NCBI GenBank assembly: GCA_003049485.1
Contig: PYST01000030.1
Span: 69,164-133,163 of the forward strand
From: Ophioceras dolichostomum
Lineage: Eukaryota; Ascomycota; Sordariomycetes; Magnaporthales; Ophioceraceae
Length of the DNA stretch: 64,000 bases
Direction: 5' to 3'
In this document: piece by piece, positions 1 to 11,211 of the stretch
Layout: the number at the start of each line of letters is the position of its first letter
How positions within the stretch are numbered: position 1 is the first letter of the stretch
Translations under genes and position numbers: made by a program
The notes under the pieces: generated by a model
The model's input: only the letters and a program-made list of their open reading frames with translations
Database searches by the model: none
What the model was told of the DNA's origin: nothing

Positions 1-133
1 GTTTTCGGGTTCACAGGAAGAAAGAGCCCGGGCGGTGATGCATGATGGAGAGAAACATGGGCAGTGGCTCATCCAATATAATGAGGAAGAAGACGAAATA
101 AATTAGCAGCAAAAAAAAAAAAAAAAGACTCAC

Positions 134-679
134 CTGGCGGCGGGAGTCTCCGCCGAAGTGGCCATCGACGCCAAACCCCCAATACGACATGACCTCGACG
201 CTGGACTTGCCGAACCAGTTGTCCCACGTCGGCGAGAAGGCGTCGAGGATGAGCCAGTGGAGGGTGTGGTGGGACGACAGCAGGCGGCCGATGCGGCGGT
301 CGCAGCGGGGGAGGGAGATGTTCGGCTCGAGGCAGAAGATCATCTCCATGATCTCCGTGGGCAGGTCGAGCAGGGTGAGGCGGCGGCGGGGGGGGAGCCG
401 CTTCTTCTTGGTGGCGGTGGCCACGCTTAGGCATTGGTGATGACCAATGGTGGGATTCACTTGAAGGCGCTTAACCCTTGGCAGATCCTCCACGTCGTCG
501 TCGTCGATGCTGTCATTGGCATCGCGATCTTCCCGGCCTCTCTTCTTGGAGGCGTCTCCTGAAATCGTCGTCTGGCCCTGACTGCTACTGGAACTGCGCG
601 AGGACGAGGCAGCAGACTCGGCACCACGCCGGGCTTGGTCCTTAGCCCGCTTCCTGGTCATGATAGGGGTCAGACGCAT
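134..679 (-). CDS. F-box-like protein, 5' exon only (partial)
   Basis: This is the first exon (182 codons) of a gene that runs off the left edge. ATG is at 679-677, and an in-frame Met seven codons in could also start the protein. Residues 1-90 are Ser/Arg/Lys-rich and low complexity, with a basic patch that could be a nuclear signal. At about residue 100 comes an F-box-like stretch (LTLLDLPTEIMEMIF), followed by a segment with SSHHTLHWLILDAF and SPTWDNWFG of the type seen in fungal F-box-like proteins. F-box proteins link substrates to Skp1-Cullin ubiquitin ligases; that role is inferred from family. The exon ends in CAG|GTGAGT (donor G at 133, complement strand); beyond it the frame runs into poly-T and is intronic. 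The acceptor and remaining exons lie to the left or outside the window. Confidence 0.6.
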
Positions 680-1446
680 TTTTGAGGAGGGAATTCAAGT
701 AGACGTGTATTTAAAAGGGGTTCAAAAGTTCGAATTGGTCAGTTCGTGAAGGAGTGACAGTTGGGACAGCCGGAATAGCTCCAGTGACTCTGGGTTTGAA
801 TGACGACGAGTCGAACTTGATTTGGTGAAGGTGACATGAAACTTGAGGGCAGGAGAACGAGAGATTGAAAGATCGACTGGGTCCTCTTCCTCCTCAGGAG
901 ACAGAGAACGCGGACTGGGACCAGATCTATCAATGCTGAACGAAGAGAGAGATAGAAACGAGACGGGGCGATATCAAGTGAAAGAAAGCAAGTCACCGAA
1001 CCACCTGGCCTCTGTGATGACGAGGGAAGTTGCGACTGTCCGGTTTGAGGTTCTGAGGTGTAGCACAGTTGGGGTGAGGTTCGTGTAATTCAAACCTAGT
1101 AGGCTAGAATTACCCCACCCCCAAGGCTCTAGTAGCATGGGCGGACCAATGACGAAAGAGATGTCTTGGCCTCGCCAGGAGTTAACCTATCTGATCCTTT
1201 GGAGGTGGAGCTTTCCGATAAGATTTTCTCAACGGAACGGCTGGCTGCACGACGGATTATGAGGTAGCTTACCAGCAAATATTCAAACTTCGCAACGTCC
1301 CGACCGACTTCTCGACAGCGTCTGAGCCTCCAGCACGGGAAAAGCCACGTATGCATTGCACTGCATAGCATAGCCCACCCTTTTTTTTTATCTTCTTTTT
1401 CCCTCTGCCAGATGTGAAGCTTAAGCCCCCCTACCGACTCCCCGTA
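680..1446. other. Divergent intergenic region, F-box-like gene / MRS2
   Basis: This 767-bp stretch separates two divergently transcribed genes, so it should contain both promoters. I see no convincing coding frame. A pyrimidine-rich run with a T9 tract (about 1380-1405) lies just before the MRS2 start and looks like a fungal leader or core promoter. No canonical TATA box is obvious. Confidence 0.5.
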
Positions 1447-3482
1447 ATGCCTCCAAAAGCATTACCCCTACCGGTCCCGTCTCACCGTCTGCTCCGCTTC
1501 CTCCGCTCTCAGACAGCCGGCTTGCTATCTTCGGGCGGCGGTCTCGGACCGAACGGCTTCCGCCAGGATGCCGCAACTGCGATCTGCCGTGGCCTCTCGA
1601 AGGCGCCGTTGAGCACGACGGTTAAGCCGGCACCCAGCTGCCAAGCTCGCCGCCCACCTCCATCTCCATCTTCGTCCACAGCTCGTGTCTCGGTCTCGAG
1701 CAAGTCGCCGCGTCCGTTTTGCAGCTCTACTAGAAGGAGGGTCGATGCACAACTGGAGGCCAGCATATTCAACTTCAGGAGAGTTCTCCCCAAGTCTTTC
1801 CGTGGCAGGAGCCCGCCGCGGACTTATGGCGACGACGAGGCCACCAACCCGGATCGCCTATCATGGCAGGAGAGGCTTTGGGGCATGTCTTCGAAGCGAG
1901 CCAGCAACGAAGACACATGCGGAGAAGAGAACCCGCCGGACAGCAACTTCGCCTTTAGCTCGCGCAGGGCTCAGCTCATGAGGGCACCCATGGACCCCAG
2001 GCTTAGGTGCACCGAGGTCGATGAGAATGGGGAGGTCATCCTTGTCGACGGCGAATACAAGAAGAGCGAGCTGATAGCCAAGGTGAGTTTAAGTTGTTTT
2101 GCACAGAGTAACACTCGTACTCGCACTCGCACTCACAATCACTCACACACTCACACACTCTCTCAAATAAATATCTACTCAAGCCAAATTCAGGACTGAC
2201 GAAGAGACGACGTGATCACACATAGTACGGCCTTCTCCCCCGTGATCTCCGCAAGATCGACTCTTCAAACCTCCCCCACATCCTCGTGCGGCCCTCGGCC
2301 ATCCTCCTCAATCTCCTCCACCTCCGCGTGCTGATCAAGTCGGACCGCGTGCTCCTCTTCGACGTCTTCGGCTCCAAGGCGTCCTTCAACCAGTCGGCCT
2401 TCATGTACGACCTGCAGGGCAAGCTCCAGCAGAAGCAGGCCCCCGGAGCGGGCGGCCTTCCCTACGAGTTCCGCGCCCTCGAGGCCGTACTGGTGTCGGT
2501 GACCAGCGCGCTGGAGGCCGACCTCTACACCGTCCGCGAGCCCGTCATCCGCGTGCTTAGGGAGCTCGAGGACGACATCAACCGGGACCGGCTCCGCATC
2601 CTTCTCGTTTTGTCTAAGAAAATAAACACGTTCGAGCAGAAGGCGAAGCTGGTGCGCGACGCCATCGACGAGCTGCTCGAGGCGGACGACGACCTGGCCG
2701 CCATGTACCTGACCGAGAAGCGCCACGACCTGTACCGCGGCGAGGACGACCACAACGAGGTCGAGATGCTGCTCGAGTCCTACCACAAGATCTGCGACGA
2801 GGTCGTCCAGGAGGCTGGGAGCTTGGTGTCTAGCATCAGGAACACGGAGGAGATGTGAGTTCTGTCCCTTCCCCCCNNNNNNNNNNNNNNNNNNNNNNNN
2901 NNNNCCCCCCCCCCCTTTTTTTTTTTTCTTACGCTTCTCCCATCTTCCTGCCCTAGATATAGCAAGCTAGCTTGCTGTGGTGCCCAGCGGAGCCAGCTAA
3001 CGCCAGAGAAAAAAAAAACGAACCATCATCTCAGCATCCGCGCCATCCTCGACGCCAACCGCAACTCCCTCATGCTCCTCGACCTCAAGTTCAGCATCGG
3101 CACGCTGGGCCTGGCCATGGGCACCTTCCTGGCGGGCCTGTACGGCATGAACCTGGAGAACTTCATCGAGGAGACCAACTGGGGCTTCGCGGGCGTTACG
3201 GGCACCTCGATCTTCTTCTCGCTCGTCGTCTGCTGGTACGGCCTGGTGAAGCTGCGCAAGGTCCAGCGCGTCAAGATGCACGGCGGCGGTGACCACCGCA
3301 CGCCGCTCGACCCGGCCTGGTACCGGGAGGACGGCGCCATGGGCGGCCTGCTGGAGGACCGGCCGCGGGAGAGGATCCGGAGGCTGAGGATGATGAAGGG
3401 CCAGAGCCCTCCCCTGCCCCCCGCACCCCCTTCCCCGCCGCCGTCGAGCTCGTCTCCCCCGAAATCAGTGGGGAAGTCATGA
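1447..3482 (+). CDS. MRS2: Mitochondrial inner-membrane Mg2+ channel MRS2 (CorA family)
   Basis: MRS2 imports Mg2+ into the mitochondrial matrix and, in yeast, supports group II intron splicing. Model: exons 1447-2082, 2226-2854 and 3035-3482; introns 2083-2225 and 2855-3034; 570 aa. The frame is open from 1414, but that codon is GTG, so ATG 1447 is taken. The N-terminus is Arg/Ser-rich and fits a mitochondrial presequence. Joining exon 1 to exon 2 gives the family signature KSELIAKYGLLPRDLRKID, and joining exon 2 to exon 3 gives NTEEIIRAILDANRNSL; both support the splice sites. A long helical domain with coiled-coil character is followed by TM1 (about residues 438-458), the diagnostic G-M-N selectivity motif (459-461), an acidic loop (ENFIEET) and TM2 (about 478-497). 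The tail is basic then Pro/Ser-rich. Intron 2 contains 28 Ns, so its length is uncertain but the coding exons are intact. Confidence 0.95.
2083..2225 (+). repeat. MRS2 intron 1 with ACTC/CA-rich microsatellite
   Basis: The intron runs from GTGAGT to TAG. From about 2110 to 2163 it carries an irregular ACTCGC/CACA/CTCA simple repeat. This is likely length-variable and has no coding content. Confidence 0.7.
2877..2904. other. Assembly gap (28 N) inside MRS2 intron 2
   Basis: A run of 28 Ns lies between a C6 tract and a C11/T-rich tract within intron 2. Homopolymers at the edges suggest a sequencing failure. The flanking exons join in frame and conserve the family sequence, so no coding sequence appears lost. 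Confidence 0.95.
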
Positions 3483-3526
3483 GGAGAGAGAGAGAGAGTG
3501 TGTGTGTGTGTGTATGTATGTGTGTA
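3482..3526. repeat. (GA)n(GT)n microsatellite
   Basis: A GA run passes directly into a GT run and then TATG, immediately after the MRS2 stop codon and thus probably within its 3' UTR. Confidence 0.85.
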
Positions 3527-6500
3527 CCCCTAAAACGGGGCCAAAAAATAACGTACTGTAGGGGGAGGCGTACCCTCCCTCCCATCTACCATCCTCTCCT
3601 GTCTGCTGTATCGTACCATCTACCCGCTTGCCGAAAGGCTGGGCCGGACACACCGACGATACACAGGATGAAGGTCCGAGCCCAACATAGAGCACATTGC
3701 GTCTGCTCATGTATATTCTGATTGTACAACGCTGCCTTTTTTGCGCTTTTTTTTTAAATGCTTTAATCTCGAGAGATACCAGCCACCGCCGGCTATTTGC
3801 GTCGCAGCTTTTACCTGTTGTTGATAGACCTCCCTCTCTCCCTCCCTCCCTCTGTCTGGCTGAGGAGTGAATAGATCCATGCCCCCCTTTTTCTAACACT
3901 TCGTCTAGGTCGACCCTACGTGCTTCCTGCGCCGTGGAGTCTCGCCTACCCCGATGCCGTCCTCGCATCTCGTCGGTCGTGGCTAACTAGTACCTACATA
4001 GGCACTGTCTTTTCCTGCTCCTGCTGCTAAGACCAGGGAACTGAATCTTTGCGGGCACGAAAGACTCAAACCCCTACTTGCCACAGAAGCGAAACAAATT
4101 CCTCGCTCGGCAAGCCTGGTTTGAGGACACACCTGTTCTCTCTGCCTGCCTCCATAGTGAACTGCCCCTTGCTTCACCCCATTGACTCACCTCGAGTGGT
4201 GGGCGGGGCTAGATCTCGGCGGAAGTATGACCACGCGGCTTCGTCTTCGAAGGCAGCCTGCTCTCCATGTCTCTGTCGCTCCCTGTGCCAGGGTCCCAGA
4301 CGGACTTGCGGGGGCCGAAGGACATAATATGTGGAGGGCATGACGCAGGTAGAGGTCACGATGTTTCGACATGAAGAGGGGGCGAGATCACAATGTTGTT
4401 GCTAGAGTCGAGGCGTGACTCCTGTTCGACGTGTGTGGCGCCTCCATATCAGGAAGTCTGTAGCTCATCGCCTTCCCCTTCTCGCCCCTATCTCGATCTA
4501 TCCCTCCCATGCGGCCCCTCATGCGGTACCCCTCGAGATCAAGTTCACGAAAGCTCGCCACACCAGGAATCGTGCCCCCCCCCCCTCCCCCCAATCCGCC
4601 TCACCTAGCTAGCCCTCGTGACTGATTCGCCCACTGATCTACCTGCTTCTTATCGCCTCTTCTAGCCATTGATGACAGAGATTGTCGAAGCCCGCTCCTA
4701 GGCGTCGGTATAACCCGGGATGTTCAGTGACCGTCATCGAGACCGCTCTGACTACCACCTAAGTACCCCTAGTCATCAAGGGAATGATTGTCCCGATTCC
4801 GACTTGTTCCCCCCTGAGTCTTAGTCTCCCGTCTGATCTCAGATCCAGCTCAAGATACTCTAGGCTTTGGAATCAAACCTGGTCGCAAATTGACATCGAC
4901 GTCGGTCGGTAACGGTCGGTAATACTAGTATTGCTCGCCACGGCCGACACTCGGTCACCATTCCAGAAAAGCAGCCCGACGTACCACGAGCAGTATCTCA
5001 CTCCTATGGGTAGGACGTCTTCCAGCTCCGCGACGACCTAGTGAGAGAGCTAGCCTCCTTACCGCCGGACGGCAGTTCGCTCTCTGAAGTCACTAGACTG
5101 GCCACACTGCATCTATTACAAATAGCGTGAAGGCATCCAGAACGCTCGACACCGGCAAGGCCGGCCGAGAGAAGGGGCCGTACGACGGTAGCAATTAGTT
5201 ATTGAGGAAATTAACGTAAACCAAAAACGCCGTGCTGTGCTCCGTGTGTTTACGTATCTGTGTGCTGCAACAGCGAAGATGTTGATTTGAAACCGGTCGA
5301 AGGTGGCGCGCAAGAGGAAAAACAAATATCGCACACCGCATGTTCTGTCCATACCTCGTCACCAACGATATTTCAACCTGAGTGGCTAGTCGGCGGTCGC
5401 CCATGCAGTGACACAGGCCTTTGATGCGTGCGGTAGTGGTTGTGTACACAATGTTACACGGGATGTACCATAGTGTAGGTACTTTGACCTCCCACGACTG
5501 CCAGGCGTTCATGCATAGGACCTACCTACTTTCTTGGGGCGGACAGATACCGCCTATGCCCTCCCAACCCGCTTACCATTGGTGACGTGGACAAGCTCTA
5601 CGGGAAGGAATGCTCGCTCAGCTAGAGCCGGGATTTTCCACATCTCCCCTCCTCCTCGTTGCCCATCGGCGTGCAACCCGTGGCTCTGTCGTCCGAAGGT
5701 CCAGTGGCGTCACAGGCTTTCTAGCCATCATCCAACGAGCGAGGCGTATCGACACATACTGGGCGGGGGTTGACTTCTCAGCCTCGACCACAGCCGCCTG
5801 GTGTTATGTGCAAAAAGAAAACAGTCACTTTGGTGTAAGTAATGCAAATATCACGCTCCCGGACCGACGGCGCCATCTCCCCACCGGTATCGGGATGATG
5901 AATCCAAACTGACGAGGTTAAGTCGCCCTCAATGGAGAGCTAGTCTATTGCTAGCCTCGCCTCGCCCGATGTGTGGAATTGCGCCTCGCTGCCTAAACCC
6001 CAGCTGCTGTGGCGCTGCGCCCAAGTGGGCTGGCTTGAACGTGACGTGCCTACTAGATTGAGCAGCCTCGTCACCTTACGTGGCTCTCGCGCCCGACAAC
6101 GGAGTGTAGGCAGAAAAGCAGTCCGCTCCACACTCATCGTAGAGGTGTTGACTGGTTACCTGGGAGATAGATGCCTACACCCACTTCCACCTCTCTACCT
6201 ACCAAGTACCCGCCTCCAGCTGCTACCTACAATTTCTCTCTCGAAAGGCAGGTGAATGTAGTCACCCATCAGCTACGGACCGAGCTGAACCTCCGGGACC
6301 ACCGGGAACGGTAAAATTTGCCCCTTCCATTTTCCCCATGTGTTCCTCAGCTGTCCGTCATGTCAGTCTCTCTCCTCACTTTTGCCATCGCTAGCCGACA
6401 ACGCCGGGATCTTCGGCAGAATTATTCCAAAAAGCGAGTTGAAAGAAAACAAGGGAGGAACCGTTGGTGGTGGACTCCGCAGCATCCCTCAACGGTGTGT

Positions 6501-6571
6501 GTCACGGCCGATCCAGACTGACACACGTCAGGTGAGCGGGAGCGGCAAAAGAAAAGATGGGAGCAAAAAAA

Positions 6572-6590
6572 GATGATGATGATGATGATT
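6572..6590. repeat. (GAT)n microsatellite
   Basis: About six perfect GAT units follow an A7 run in intergenic DNA. Confidence 0.8.
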
Positions 6591-7495
6591 CGCTCCGAGC
6601 GAAAACGTGATGACGGGGAACGGAAAGCAAAGCGAAGCAAGCGAGCCCCCTGCCAGCCAGCCTCTTTGATCTTCGCCGTTCGCCGCCAACCGCCGCTGTC
6701 ATCATCATCGCCGCCAACGCCGCCGCCGCCGCCTCCTCGTCGCATCATCACACCGAGAGAGAGAGCGAAATGAACGAGCGAGGGAGACGGACACACTACA
6801 AAAAGACTCGGAGAGAAGACGCAGCGCATGATTTGCTGCTGATGGAATGGGGTGCTTTGTTTGCTGGTGCTGACCGACTGACCTTGTCCGAGTCCGTCCG
6901 TGTTTCTCTAAAAGCTTACGGGGAAAAAAAGGGGGCGGAGGCAAAAAATCCGTAGCCGTATTCCAGTTGCCTTTCCGCCTTACTGTACGTAATTTGGTTC
7001 TGAAGCAGTAAGCACGATGGAAGAACGCACAGTATGTGAGAGATCGGATGGAGAATTCCAATTAGATCGCATATAGGGCCAGATCTGTTGCTTCGGGGAT
7101 AGACGAATCGTGCATAGTGGATGAAAGGATCGATGATTGAGGGAGCCCAGCCCTCTGTGCCTACACGGCGTATTCACACTGTCGTTGTCGCCGACGACGG
7201 GCACTCCAACCAGTCAGCCAGCCGTCCCAAACTTGGACAGTCCAGTCAGTCAGTTCTGTTCGGCGCTGGCCGTATCATCCCGACTGAGCCATCGCAACGG
7301 ATCTGGCATCACATGGCTGGTCACATGTCGTTCTCTCTCCGGGTCTCTTCTTACTTCAGCCCTCGGATTCTGGTCCACCAGCGCTCGCTTGCTTGCTTGC
7401 TCGCTGTTGATGCTTGTCCATGTTTTACCCCGGCCCCATGTCGCTTTCTGCATGGAGAGGGAAAATTGACCATACCCCGATCAACGACAAGCAGA

Positions 7496-7516
7496 AGCAG
7501 GCAGGCAGGCAGGCAG
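7496..7516. repeat. (GGCA)n microsatellite
   Basis: Five GCAG/GGCA units occur in intergenic DNA. Confidence 0.75.
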
Positions 7517-8953
7517 TAACGATGACACCCTCAGATTTCTTTCGAGAGAGGGACAGTTGAGTCTGCTGCCTGGGACCGTTCTGGAATGGAACGGGGCAAT
7601 GGGGGTTCCAGATCCCTCGAGAAATCCTGTGTGCCAAGGGGAGGGGAAGGGAAGGGAAAGGGTCAGCCCAGGCCAGCCAGGTCAGACGGAAAGATTTCCG
7701 AGCTTGCTCCCTCGCAACGACGACACTCGTCCTCTGTTGTTGAATGCCTTTGTTGAATGCCCTGCCTCCTTTTCCCAGAAGGCCGGGAAATCAAAACCAA
7801 CGAAATTCACGTTCAGTGCATATCCAGTGCCCCGGAAATCGTGAAGGGGCTGGCGGGTGCCGTGCCATGAGGTTGAAAGTGAGGGGCAGAGAGAAGACAG
7901 AGAGGAGGCCTTGTTCGCGTCAAACCATCCGCATTGGTGGGGAAAGAAAGGAACGTGGAAAGGCGGTCATCCGCGCCTCAGCCTCCCCGTGTGCGAAACG
8001 TGCACAGCTGCGTGCGAGTGCAGAAACGAACCCCTCCCTCTCTCCAAGCCTTCCCGTGAGGCGGGGTTGAGTTAGGTGGGTTTTCTGCCCCCCTTTCCGG
8101 AGTCATTTTTCTCATTTGGAGTTTGGTATTCTGCCAGGCACAAAGATTCTCTCTCACACACACTCTCGGATGGTTCTCGGGTTCCTGGGAAGGGAGGAGT
8201 GAGGCAGGGCGAGGAGGACTCCGCCGCCCGCAGATCGAAGTTACTGCCTCAGTAGATGATCGCCGGGCTGTTCCCAGGTAACCAAACCTTTCAATCCCGG
8301 ACTTACAACAACCGCTTCGGGACGAAGCAAAAAACACGAGACTTTGACGAACCACGTGCGAGCGAGCGCGCTCGCTGTATTTTGTCGTTCGCTGGAGTTC
8401 GGCGTCGCCTTTGGATGATTGGGTCATGTTGTGCTGTTACAGGCAGCTTGTGATTGCACACTCCTCGGTCGCTATTACTCATGCTTATGGCAGGGCCAGG
8501 GCCAGGAGACTTCTTCTATTGGCCCACTCGTTTTCTTTCTCCTGCGACGCTTTGCTCGACTGCCACTCCAATTGCCAAGCCGGCGCGGTCGCTTTATTTC
8601 AAAAGCTTTTTGGGGGCCAGTGATTCCCGATCAGGGCGTTGTTGTCTCGGCCAATCCGATATATCGAGTGCCCAGCTAGGCAGGCAGGCCATCGTATAAT
8701 TTTGTTCGCTCACCGGCGTTGAATCTTCTTCATTTCATCATGCTGCATTCTGTAGAGCATGGCCAACAACCCCCCGCCACGGATCTCGATTCCCTTTTGG
8801 TTCGGAAGGAGGAGCTACGTTTCGCCGGGGCCTTGATGAGTTAGACCCGAGACACCAGTTCGAATCCTGGCTCTTGGTGGTCAAGCACTGTGCTCCCCCG
8901 CCCCTGACCCAAGTGGGAGATCTAGAAGTTCCGTTCGCACTCGATGGATTTCC

Positions 8954-9008
8954 TCAAGCAAGAAAGCCAGACAGACGAAATTCAAGCAAGAAAGCCAGAC
9001 AGACGAAA
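8954..9008. repeat. 28-bp tandem duplication
   Basis: Two copies of a 27-bp block beginning TCAAGCAAGAAAGCCAGACA start 28 bp apart (8954 and 8982) and match throughout. No gene spans them. Confidence 0.8.
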
Positions 9009-11190
9009 AAGGAGCCAGGCATCAACTTCGATTTGGGCATTGTCCAAAAATGAGGAACGGCCCCCTCCTTCCTACTTAGTGCCATGTGTTCGGGGCGATG
9101 ATCGAAGATCTTTGCCAGAGTTGTAGAGCACAATTTTCGGTCCGGGACGAGGGAATGACTCAGGGGCGAGTTTTGCCTCCTCTTCGTGCCTCTGTTGTCC
9201 GTCACTGGTGAACCGCGCGGCAATGGACACTGGCCCCAAGATTTGCTGTGCGACGTGTGGGTTTTGTGTTGCTCGGACAGTTTTGACCTCGTTTCTTGCC
9301 TTCTTTCAGCTTGCTCAGGGTATCTCATTAGTGCATGCGAGATTGCAGTACGAACTCGCTTCCGGCCCGCCGATTCTGAGATCTTAGATGTAGACATTGC
9401 GCAAGTGGTCAAGGAGGCCTTGGGAGGCTCGGTTCGAAGTCCACGAATGCTTCTCAGGCCACGGAGAGGACCCCGCCTGACTGAATGCTCATGACGTCGA
9501 GCAACTGGCAAAGGTGGAGATATGAGGCCTCACACAGGAATCTACAACCTAGCTGGAGGGTAGTTCTTTCTGTTCTCAACAACCTGTTCTTGTTGCCCAT
9601 GGTGGACCTGAGTTTGACTCATCTTCGCCGTCGTCCTCTCTCGCAATCGGGGGGCGGGGGTGAGGGGAGGGGGGTCGTAATAGGCTGCTATGTTCTGCTG
9701 ATTGTTGATTGTTCCTGCTTGATTGGCTGGGTCAAGGGGAAGACGGGGAGGGAAGTTGGGCTAAAACGGAAAGGGCTGGAGAGAAGACGGGAGCGGGAGA
9801 GTGAGTGACCTGCATCGGCCCTGAAGCTGCCTGACGCACGAGGTACAGCTTGTTCAAGTTTGTGTAGCGTGTTGTGCTCCGACGGGAGCCCACCACCACC
9901 ACCATTATCAGTATCACCGCCCGCTTCCTACCCACCCAGGCAGGCTTCGCCCTTTCTTGGTAGAAAGCTGCAGGCTGGCGGCAGCCGTTGTTGAAATCGA
10001 ACATCTATGTATTGAGCCCGGCTTGTCTGGGTCTGGCTTGCAAGAAGTCCCGGAAAGTCGTGATAGATGAGGGAGCGAGGAGGCAGGAGACAGGAGGGAA
10101 AAAACAGTTCATGTGCTGCAACATGTCGGCACGACGGGTGAGTGTGGGTTGCTCTGCAGACAACGCCGCTCCCAACAGGATTGAAAGGGGGCAAGTCGCC
10201 GCCCGCAGAGTTGGCTTTTAACCGAGTTCCATCTTTGTCATCCATCGCTCGAATAATAAATTGACAAAAGGAGCGGCCGATGCCAGCTGGCTTCAGATGA
10301 CAACCGGGACCAATGGAGGGGAGTGCTCACGTTGATGAGGAGGGTGAGGGGGGGAAGAAGGAACCTGCTATCGCCATGTCCGTCCACTGGATGGAATGGA
10401 CGGGAATGTGCGACGGTGGGGCAAGAGTCAGGAAGATTCTGTCTGGAATGGCCTGTGATATCTGCGATATCTTTCGAGGGAAGGACAGAGGATTGTTTCT
10501 TCTGAGGACTGGGAAGCTTCTAGTTGTCCGCGTGCTTCTTGGTATCGAATCGAGACGAACAAGGCGGCATCAGGGCAGCAAGGTACCTGTCTTCACCGCC
10601 TCCCTCACCTAAAAATCTCCCAAGATACTTTCCCTCGCAGCAGCCAAAGCTTACTCAGTTCGTAAGGCTACCAGACAGAGCACAATGGCAGAAAACCAAT
10701 CTGCCTCCCTTTCGGCAAACTGGCTGCCTTTTTCGCAAGGCAATCTCTTTTCCAGCTGGAAATTCTCGAGTGCGAAATTCTTCAAGTATTCTTCATCCAA
10801 GATTCAAGTTCCCACTTCAGGCCTCACAGCCAATAGGCGTCCTCAAAGGAAATGCAGCGCACATGGTCTCAACCGCCCGCCGTACAACCCAGCGCTCCAA
10901 GTCCTTCGGCGGGGCGGTTCTGACCAGTACATGCATTAATGCCCTCCCCACTCTCACGTCGGAACCTGGAGAGGCAGGTCTCCAGTCTCCAGTTGTGGAC
11001 CCCGCAGGCTGATACCTTGTACAGTGCGTGAATTCTGATCCTGGACTCTGTGCGTCTCAGGTTGTGGCTGTTGGCTGTTAGCACTTGGGTGGTTCCGTCA
11101 GCAGCCCGATGACACGAAACGGGGACTGGCTGGCCCACATTGGAAGATAGCTCGGTGGCCATCTCGAGAGACCGCCATTCTGTTTGTTTG

Positions 11191-11211
11191 TGCTGCTGCT
11201 GCTGCTGCTCG
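11191..11211. repeat. (CTG)n microsatellite
   Basis: Six CTG/TGC units occur in intergenic DNA with no supported coding context. Confidence 0.75.

Noticed and set aside
8820..8890. tRNA-like B-box (AGTTCGAATCC) near 8856
   Set aside because: The flanking bases do not form a five-base-pair T stem around a seven-base loop, and no matching acceptor or D arm could be drawn.
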